From contig NZ_LMKO01000012.1 of assembly GCF_001421705.1 (NCBI RefSeq), forward strand, positions 514,241-578,240: a DNA stretch of 64,000 nucleotides, in the 5' to 3' direction. This document shows, piece after piece, positions 58,943 through 64,000 of the stretch. The position numbers and the translations under genes were made by a program. Each line of letters opens with the position of its first letter. Position 1 is the first letter of the stretch. The stretch is from Xylophilus sp. Leaf220 (GTDB lineage Bacteria; Pseudomonadota; Gammaproteobacteria; Burkholderiales; Burkholderiaceae_C). Below the pieces are notes generated by a model. It searched no databases. It had not been told where the DNA came from and saw only the letters and a list, made by a program, of their open reading frames with translations.

Positions 58943-59574
58943 ATGTCCAACAAACTTTTCGCAGCCACCCGCATTGTGGCCATGGTAGGTCTGCTCGCAT
59001 CGGCAGCTAGCGCGCATGCTGCATACACCATATACATCTACCAGTCGGGCGCCGATGTGGCGGCATCGGGCAGCGGGGCCATTAACACAGCGGGCATAAC
59101 TTTGTTTGGCAATACCGGCAATTTCATTCCTGACACATCGCCGAACGTCGCCCGAAGTTTGGTGGGGCAAGGGCCCTCTACTCAATGGCAGGGAATCACT
59201 GGTCCAACGTCGTTCGGCACAGGTGGTACAACTTTTGCATCTTCAGTAACGGGTACTGTTATCGGCATCGTGGGCATCAATAGTTCGATCCGACTTCAAC
59301 CTGGCTATGTCTCTGAAACGGCAATGCAAGGCACTGGAATATGGACAAATAGAACTTTGGCGTCCCTTGGTCTGACAGTGGGGACCTATACCTACACGTG
59401 GGCACGGGTGCCAACGCCGACAGCTTGACTCTTAGCATCGGCGCAACGCCACCGCCGCCGGTCGTGGCGTCAACAAGTATCCCAACCTTGTCTGAATGGG
59501 GCCTGATCCTCATGGCCTCGCTGGTCGGCATGGTCGGCATGGTCGCAATGCTACGCATGCGCAAGGGTCGCTGA
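58943..59574 (+). pseudogene. Exported IPTL-CTERM protein with a frameshift
   Basis: The first frame encodes a signal peptide (MSNKLFAATRIVAMVGLLAS, cleavage near AHA) and a beta-rich domain ending TYTYTW, then stops at 59428 after ARVPTPTA. In another frame the expected continuation GTGANADSLTLSIGATPPPP and the sorting tail SIPTLSEWGLILMAS plus a membrane segment and RMRKGR follow to 59574. One missing G in the run at about 59400 (TGGGCACGG) would restore a single protein of about 210 residues. IPTL-CTERM tails direct outer-surface sorting through exosortase-like enzymes. Confidence 0.8.
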
Positions 59575-59642
59575 TAGGCTGCCAAACGCTGGCTTGTCAC
59601 AGGTTGGCGGTGTACTCTCCAATTGCTATATCCAGTTCCTTT

Positions 59643-59852
59643 TTAGGCTTCTCGCAAAGCGACCTTGGCGATCACTTGCGCAACCCAGGTGTCGACGTCA
59701 TAGGCCAGCCCCAGGGCCTCGAGCGGCATTGCCGGCCTTGCAGGCGTCTGCACACGGCACTCGACCTGCACCGGCACCTTGACCTGCACCGTTCGGACCG
59801 TGCCGCAGCCGGCCAGCGCGGCCGCTGCGGCGATCGCAATCACTGTCTTCAT
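59643..59852 (-). CDS. Rz1-type outer-membrane spanin lipoprotein
   Basis: A 69-residue phage lysis lipoprotein: signal MKTVIAIAAAAALAGC with lipobox LAGC (Cys about 16), then TVQVKVPVQVECRVQTPARP and MPLEALGLAYDVDTWVAQVI, as in o-spanins of phages of Burkholderiales. A GGGGAGG ribosome site precedes the ATG at 59852. It is normally translated from within the end of Rz; here the upstream Rz frame runs into it in phase because of a frameshift. Confidence 0.8.
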   Translation of the reverse strand: MKTVIAIAAAAALAGCGTVRTVQVKVPVQVECRVQTPARPAMPLEALGLAYDVDTWVAQVIAKVALREA

Positions 59853-59856
59853 GGCT

Positions 59857-60191
59857 TCACCCTCCCCTTCCCAGCGCTGCACACAGGCCTGCAGCGCTGG
59901 CGCAGTCGTCGTCGGCGACGGCCGCCGGGGTAACAATCTTTGAGTGGCGCGCTGCTGGACCGCCACTGCCGCGGCCCGGGCGGCGGCCTGCACTGGCTTG
60001 GTCGCTGCCGCGCGTTTCTTGGCCAGGTTATCGAGCGCCTCGACTGCATCGCTGACGGCCGTGGCATCGGCGCGCGTCTGGTCCCGCTGCTGCTCGGCCA
60101 CGGTGCGGGCATCTCGAGCGTCGATCCAAGCCCAGCCCAGCAGGGCGTTGGCGGCGATGCTGGCGCCCAGTAGGTAGGCGAGTGCGTTCAC
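59857..60191 (-). pseudogene. Rz-type inner-membrane spanin with a frameshift near its end
   Basis: GTG at 60191 starts NALAYLLGASIAANALLGWA (membrane anchor) followed by a periplasmic helix (RTVAEQQRDQTRADATAVSD, NLAKKRAAATKPVQ). After VQQRATQ the frame continues through Rz1 to 59643, giving a 182-residue fusion. One base added near 59945 would instead give KIVTPAAVADDDCASAAGLC and a stop at 59857, a typical Rz ending. The start overlaps the stop of the endolysin remnant by 4 bp, the usual lysis-cassette arrangement. Confidence 0.7.
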
Positions 60192-60370
60192 GCCAGCACC
60201 TCCAGGGCCCGCAAATACCGCGCGCGGCGGTCTCCGATCCCATTCAGTACGCCATTGATCCGGCGCGTCACGGTTTTCATAACCTGCCCGTGCGAAAAAA
60301 GGCTGGACGGAGGGTCCTGGGCGATTTGACTCTGGACTTTTGCTTCACCATCCCCTACCTGCGCAGGCAA
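60188..60370 (-). pseudogene. Endolysin C-terminal remnant
   Basis: The last 30 residues, VMKTVTRRINGVLNGIGDRR and ARYLRALEVLA, resemble the C-terminal helix region of phage lysozymes (TRRINGG.NG..DR pattern). The sequence before it (PAQVGDGEAKVQSQIAQDPP) is not lysozyme-like and the catalytic part is absent. Its position directly before Rz fits an endolysin gene. Confidence 0.55.
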
Positions 60371-60406
60371 GTTGCGAAGCAGTGAGGCCGGGCTCAGAAT
60401 GTCTGC

Positions 60407-60661
60407 ATGACTGGTCTACTCATCTCCGTGAGCGTCCTCGCAGCGATCGTCGTCCTCGTCTTCGGCACCGCTGCGCTTCTGATCACAGGCTCCCTTACGG
60501 CAGCATGTGCACTGCCGCATGGTCATCCGGCTGCGGACTGGCTTCGAAACTTCTCGGCCCGGGTAGCGGCGTCGGGGTGGGAGATGGTCTGGCGCCTAGA
60601 CGTGCTCTCGTTCGCTGCGGCACTCGTTGTTGGAGCGGTTTTAACAGTCGCCCTGTCCTAG
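60407..60661 (+). CDS. Small two-helix membrane protein, unknown
   Basis: An 84-residue open frame with hydrophobic segments LLISVSVLAAIVVLVFGTAA (about 4-28) and VLSFAAALVVGAVLTVAL (about 66-83). It could be a holin-like or unrelated membrane protein, but it is on the opposite strand to the lysis genes and has only a weak ribosome site. I do not recognise it. Confidence 0.35.
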   Translation: MTGLLISVSVLAAIVVLVFGTAALLITGSLTAACALPHGHPAADWLRNFSARVAASGWEMVWRLDVLSFAAALVVGAVLTVALS

Positions 60662-60981
60662 ATCCGCAATTCCTCGACCGGGAAGCCGTCCAGCCCTATG
60701 CGAATCGCGGGCTTGTACCCTTTATGAATGGCGGTCATCTGCTCGTGGAACTCCGTTTGCACGGCGCGGAGGCTGTCCGGGAAGTCCGGATCCGCTGTTG
60801 CGGGGCCGGACTTGAACCAGGCTATCGGCTTTATGTGGTCCACCTCGGTGGCCTCCCGATACCTGCGCTTGCCTCCCCGGCAGTCAGGGTAGTGGCAGAG
60901 CTGGCCGCCGCACTTCAGTACCAGCAGGCAGAGCCGGTCCCACTTGGCGCCGTAGCCGCGGGCCTGTCGGCTATCACTGCT
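60658..60981 (-). pseudogene. Phage HNH endonuclease remnant without start codon
   Basis: The open frame encodes DSRQARGYGAKWDRLCLLVL, CHYPDCRGGKRRYREATEVD and HIKPIAWFKSG, the zinc Cys and DHIKP parts of a phage HNH nuclease normally found beside terminase genes. A TGA closes the frame before the basic N-terminal residues, and the asparagine/histidine end of the HNH core is replaced by DSLRAVQTEFHEQMTAIHKG. It is probably inactive. Confidence 0.7.
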
Positions 60982-61077
60982 TCAGGCCATGCTTCATGCC
61001 GACCAAGCGCACCGCTGCACGCAGCTCCATATTTGCGGGAAGATGATGCACTTTCTATCCGTACACATATCATTTCC

Positions 61078-61398
61078 ATGTCTGAGCAGATAGTCCCCGT
61101 ACCCACGATTGCAAAGACGTTCGAAGTACTGCGAAAGCTGACCAACCACTTAGAGGCGATGCAGAGCGCTCTTGATCTCATAGCAACGAGATCGATCTCG
61201 CATCAGGCAACCCTGCATGCTCTTATCGAAAGCCATCCAAGCCCAAGGACCTTGTTCGATTCGTTTGCTTCCTGTATGGACTCAATCGCGGGACTCAACA
61301 CTACCGTTAACAACTCTCAGCTCCGAGACGAGCTACACGAGATGCAGTCGAAGATCCTGCGAACAATCAACGCTTCCAGTCTGCGCAGCAAGAGCTAA
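61078..61398 (+). CDS. Hypothetical helical protein in prophage region
   Basis: A 106-residue mostly helical protein (TIAKTFEVLRKLTNHLEAMQ, LRDELHEMQSKILRTINASS). Its composition is less GC-biased than the flanks, which suggests a foreign gene. No motif or ribosome site is clear. It lies opposite to the neighbouring phage genes. Confidence 0.45.
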   Translation: MSEQIVPVPTIAKTFEVLRKLTNHLEAMQSALDLIATRSISHQATLHALIESHPSPRTLFDSFASCMDSIAGLNTTVNNSQLRDELHEMQSKILRTINASSLRSKS

Positions 61399-61632
61399 CC
61401 GCGTTTGCACCCATGGGACCCACGGGCTTGGTCTGGCTCCGCTGGATACTGCCCTCCGCGTTCCCGTGACAGCGGTGGCGCAGTCGCGGAGAGATCCCGC
61501 CATTCACCCGGGGCGGGCCTATTCACGTTCCGGGGATCTTCGGGGGCAGGTAGATCACGCTGCTACAACGCGCGAAACCACTCTGTGCGGGAGGGCGGCG
61601 CCTGTTAACTACCGAAACGCGAAGCAAGTAAT

Positions 61633-61977
61633 CTACTGCTTGTATCGGGCTGGAGTCACGGGTGCGGGCCACACACCGTGGGCGTATGCATCGCTGAAGC
61701 CCGTCAGAACTCTTGGGCCGGCCTGCCATAGCCGCTGACCATCTCGAGCACGCGTGAACGTACCGTCACCATTCAGCTCGACTGAGTCCAAGCCTATCCA
61801 GTAGTGAGCAGTACGGGTAATAGACGGAAATGGGTCTGGCCAGCTCCGGTACAACTTGCGGACATAAACCTGCATCTGCACAGAGTGAAGCTCACCGTGT
61901 GCGTCCCACACAGCAATAGAGGGATGAACTTCGACAGTGAATACAGTTATGGACACAGCAGAATTATTGTCCACCAT
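61633..61977 (-). CDS. Hypothetical protein, prophage region
   Basis: A 114-residue protein beginning MVDNNSAVSITVFTVEVHPS with a probable beta-rich middle (ELHSVQMQVYVRKLYRSWPD, AHYWIGLDSVELNGDGTFTR). It starts 16 bp after the gene at 61994 ends, so the two are likely co-transcribed. I do not recognise the family. Confidence 0.5.
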   Translation of the reverse strand: MVDNNSAVSITVFTVEVHPSIAVWDAHGELHSVQMQVYVRKLYRSWPDPFPSITRTAHYWIGLDSVELNGDGTFTRARDGQRLWQAGPRVLTGFSDAYAHGVWPAPVTPARYKQ

Positions 61978-61993
61978 CCTTTCAGCAAAATGT

Positions 61994-62278
61994 CTATTCC
62001 CCCATCTCCACGATCAACCTCAACAGCGTATGGCCGCGGGCTCGGGCCTCGTCCAACCCGGACCAGCCGCTCTCGATTGCATGCTGCGCGGTGTACTCAG
62101 GAGCCAGCAGCGTCGCGGCGCTGGTGCAGCAGATGCGGATGAACAGCGTGAGGTCATCCCATCCGAGGGAGCGCTGCAGGGTGTGCCGTACCTGGTTGAA
62201 GGGCTGCAGCACCAGGGCTGCGGCTTCCTCCGGGGAGCTGGTGCCAGGGCGGCCGGGGAACTGGATGACGTTGACCAT
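61994..62278 (-). CDS. Hypothetical protein, prophage region
   Basis: A 94-residue protein, MVNVIQFPGRPGTSSPEEAA at the start, followed by VLQPFNQVRHTLQRSLGWDD and a helical C-terminus. GAGGA lies just before the ATG. It is probably a small phage gene read with the one at 61633; the function is unknown. Confidence 0.55.
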   Translation of the reverse strand: MVNVIQFPGRPGTSSPEEAAALVLQPFNQVRHTLQRSLGWDDLTLFIRICCTSAATLLAPEYTAQHAIESGWSGLDEARARGHTLLRLIVEMGE

Positions 62279-62385
62279 TCCTCACTGTAGCGCGTGAGGT
62301 GCTTTGGGGTGATTGGCGCCACCAGCGCGAGACGATCTCCCGGCTGTGAAGACTGTGCGGAGCGGGACCCGGCTGGTGGCAGTAC

Positions 62386-62420
62386 GAAAAACCCGCCGAG
62401 CACTGCTGCTGGGCGGGTTG
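62386..62420 (-). terminator. Intrinsic terminator on the minus strand
   Basis: AACCCGCC and GGCGGGTT pair around a 14-base loop; on the minus strand the stem is followed by TTTTTCG. It would end transcription coming from the phage genes at 62507-63605. Confidence 0.75.
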
Positions 62421-62506
62421 GTTGCGGACGTAATGGTCCGCACATAGCGTCGCCGAGCGCTTCTCACTTTTCAAGAAGTCCGTGTCTCACTTTTGGTTCG
62501 CCAAGC

Positions 62507-62714
62507 TCACCGCGCGTACCCACCTCGCCCGATAGCTGGGGTGACGCCCACATGCCCATTGCTGCGCAACTGGTCCAGCACTCGGCTGACGGCCTTGCGC
62601 ACTGCAGCCTTGCCTCTGGCGTCGTCGAACTCGGGGCTTTCCAAGTGACATCTCGGCCAGGATCTGCCGCAGCCGGAAATCGCGGCCCGGAAACGCATCC
62701 AGCAACGCGATCAC
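62507..62714 (-). pseudogene. Frameshifted small phage protein
   Basis: The frame starting with GTG at 62714 (IALLDAFPGRDFRLRQILAE MSL) and the frame ending at 62507 (ESPEFDDARGKAAVRKAVSR, VLDQLRSNGHVGV) join smoothly if one G in the run at about 62640 is removed. The joined product of about 68 residues looks like a winged-helix DNA-binding protein. In the sequence as given it is broken. Confidence 0.55.
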
Positions 62715-62715
62715 C

Positions 62716-63084
62716 TCACGCGCCTACTGCATCGATAGCATCCTTCACGTTGCCCACCCCTGCCGCCAGCACCAGTTCGTAGCGGTCGAGGGTGAGGCCG
62801 AGCCGCGCGGCCGCAGCCGGCCGCGCTGCACCATCGCGTGCCGGGTATTCGGCCCGCAGCACCAGCCGGCACTGCAGGTCCATCCGTTCCCAGACCGCCT
62901 GCACCACCCGGGCCCGTCGTTCGTTCGGCGGGGCCGCGCGCACTTGGTCGTCGTCTTCCGACTCGGGCCTGCCGCCAATCCCCCCAGGTTCGCTCGCGGC
63001 CTCCCACGGCCATTCGCCCAGCTAGCACCACCCGGACCAGCTCACCAGCTCCTGATGCACCTCGTCGGGTATTCGCTAGCCCAT
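62716..63084 (-). pseudogene. Phage gene with two in-frame TAG codons
   Basis: The frame from ATG at 63084 encodes MG-TAG-RIPDEVHQELVSWSGWC-TAG-LGEWPWEAASEPGG and continues to a helical region (RVVQAVWERMDLQCRLVLRA, then LGLTLDRYELVLAAGVGNVK) ending at 62716, about 121 residues. The ATG overlaps the upstream stop (TGATG), which supports it as the true start. Both interruptions are TAG within GCTAGC. Either the gene has decayed or the codons are read through. The family is a phage late-region regulator-like protein I cannot name. Confidence 0.6.
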
Positions 63085-63605
63085 CACGCCTCCGTTCCTA
63101 TCGGGCTACGGCGATTCCGCACCCGGCCTTGTGAACGCGCAAAAGATTGCGCGCAAGTTTTTGCTTGCTCGTTTGGCACCGGCCCGGCGTCTCTCCCGTT
63201 TGCTGTCCCTTTTCCCCTCCCCCTAACGGAGGAGTGGGAATCCGGGATTGGGACCCATCCCATCCAAGACCAATCGGGAACTAAACGGGAAACGAGACGC
63301 AGGAAAATGCGCGTTTTTTTGCGCGTTCGCAATTTTTTGAGCGTTCGGGCAGTGCTTGAGGAGCGCCCGCGTTGTCGTCCGAGAGATTGGGTACTCTCAA
63401 TTTCACAGATGACAGCACCTTGAGGCAGCTCACGATAGAACCACCAGACCGTTTGCGGTAGACAGCTGCCGCCCGCCACCAGCGATTTAAGGGCTGACTG
63501 AAGGCGTTCGCGATGGCGATCCTTCTTACCCTTGTCCTTCGGCATTTCAGCGACGGCGGCCTCCAGAAGCTCACCGGTCGAGAGGCTGTCTTCCAAGTCC
63601 AGCAT
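63084..63605 (-). CDS. Hypothetical phage protein
   Basis: A 173-residue open frame, MLDLEDSLSTGELLEAAVAE, with KDKGKKDRHRERLQSALKSL and a basic middle (SSSTARTLKKLRTRKKTRIF). The in-frame sequence just upstream reads MEKAFLVTDVKSF followed by TAG and then this ATG, so the original start may be farther upstream. The C-terminal third has weak coding character. It is coupled to the next gene by TGATG. Confidence 0.45.
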   Translation of the reverse strand: MLDLEDSLSTGELLEAAVAEMPKDKGKKDRHRERLQSALKSLVAGGSCLPQTVWWFYRELPQGAVICEIESTQSLGRQRGRSSSTARTLKKLRTRKKTRIFLRLVSRLVPDWSWMGWVPIPDSHSSVRGRGKGTANGRDAGPVPNEQAKTCAQSFARSQGRVRNRRSPIGTEA

Positions 63606-63938
63606 CTAAAAGCTTTTCACATCGGTGACTAAGAAGGCTTTTTCCATTTTCGGAACATGTCCCCCGCAGACGCGGCTGCTTTGCGATTTCCGCGCTCCGC
63701 AGCAGCCATTTACCCTCTTCTGCTTCCCCGCGCTGCGCACCAGTGCAAGCTAGGGAAGGTCTGCGTAATTCACTTTGAGATGTGCTGAAGCAGGGTGGTC
63801 GAATGAATTCGCCGCGACATCTCGTCCGCAGGCCATCGCAGCACTGTCTAAGGTTAATTTTTCGGCCCGCTGGCCGCCTGCAGGCGCACTCATGCCCGCG
63901 TTCCCATCAAACGCCCCCGCGCCATCCACAGGTTGGAC
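63606..63938. other. Spacer at the right end without clear gene
   Basis: About 330 bp between the minus-strand phage genes and a possible plus-strand gene. Apart from the short MEKAFLVTDVKSF frame near 63608-63646 I see no gene, and no terminator or promoter that can be defended. Confidence 0.4.
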
Positions 63939-64000
63939 ATGGCCGCGGCCTGCGCCGCCCGAGAGCGGAAGGAGGCCACCAACCGCGCCCGTTTCCTGCA
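63939..64000 (+). CDS. Possible start of a phage gene, cut by the right edge
   Basis: An open frame reading RVPIKRPRAIHRLD before and MAAACAARERKEATNRARFL after the ATG at 63939 reaches the window end. The charged helical composition suggests a gene, but the length is too short to judge and the true start may lie upstream. Confidence 0.2.
   Translation, partial: MAAACAARERKEATNRARFL

Noticed and set aside
57372..59574. CRISPR array or toxin-antitoxin pair in the accessory region
   Set aside because: No regularly spaced repeats and no recognisable toxin or antitoxin were seen; the small genes are Nif11-type peptides.
61405..61630. Small plus-strand frames between hypothetical phage genes
   Set aside because: Short, low-complexity Arg/Gly/Ser-rich products without ribosome sites; not supported.

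Overview
The window is GC-rich chromosomal DNA of a betaproteobacterium of the order Burkholderiales, most likely family Comamonadaceae (Variovorax, Xylophilus or Acidovorax-like). The basis is the protein content (clpS-clpA, DUF934 beside cysI, molbindin between two sulfur transport loci) and two dispersed palindromic repeat families that I recognise from that family. The species cannot be named from sequence alone.

Positions 1-24220 are mostly housekeeping. They hold clpA (cut by the left edge), clpS and dnaE on the minus strand, then a rhodanese of the TrhO family. A minus-strand pirin/WrbA-like/DoxX set is divergent from a LysR regulator. Next come overlapping FAD oxidoreductase, gluQ and trmB genes, a GGDEF diguanylate cyclase, the helicase gene hrpA, a trio of two membrane J-domain proteins and a lipoprotein, argA, a second (full-length) trhO, and dsbB.

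Positions 24300-45075 form a very large sulfur-assimilation block. The minus strand carries sbp-ssuE-ssuA-(small gene)-ssuD-ssuC-ssuB-molbindin-peroxiredoxin-hydrolase-sbp-cysT-cysW-cysA, which covers uptake of sulfate and alkanesulfonates and sulfonate desulfonation. The plus strand carries a TauE/SafE permease, cysI, DUF934, cysH, cysD and cysN, which covers sulfate activation and reduction. Two plus-strand promoter regions share almost the same 60 bp, which fits common control by a CysB-type regulator. yggX and mnmC sit in the middle. fdxA and a ferredoxin-NADP reductase-like flavoprotein follow cysN and could supply electrons to CysI, since no cysJ is present.

Positions 46620-49260 hold a TPP riboswitch that precedes a TonB-dependent receptor (probable thiamine-compound uptake), then tRNA-Asn with its own promoter and terminator.

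The sequence to the right of the tRNA looks like an accessory region. It has gene remnants and an inverted repeat (49260-50616), then an operon-like series. That series is an alpha/beta-hydrolase fused to a gluconate-dehydrogenase small-subunit-like domain, a GMC oxidoreductase, a YghA-type SDR, a GH15 glucanase-like enzyme and a second YghA-type SDR. After it come a broken response regulator, two Nif11-type double-glycine precursor peptides that share an upstream element, and a frameshifted IPTL-CTERM exported protein. From 59640 to the right end is a decayed prophage segment with spanins, an endolysin tail, an HNH nuclease remnant, small phage genes and one gene with two in-frame TAG codons.

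The best candidates for something undescribed are the hydrolase/GMC pair, the twin Nif11 peptides, the J-domain trio, and the invasion of coding sequences (gluQ, hrpA, cysN, ssuC) by the two repeat families.
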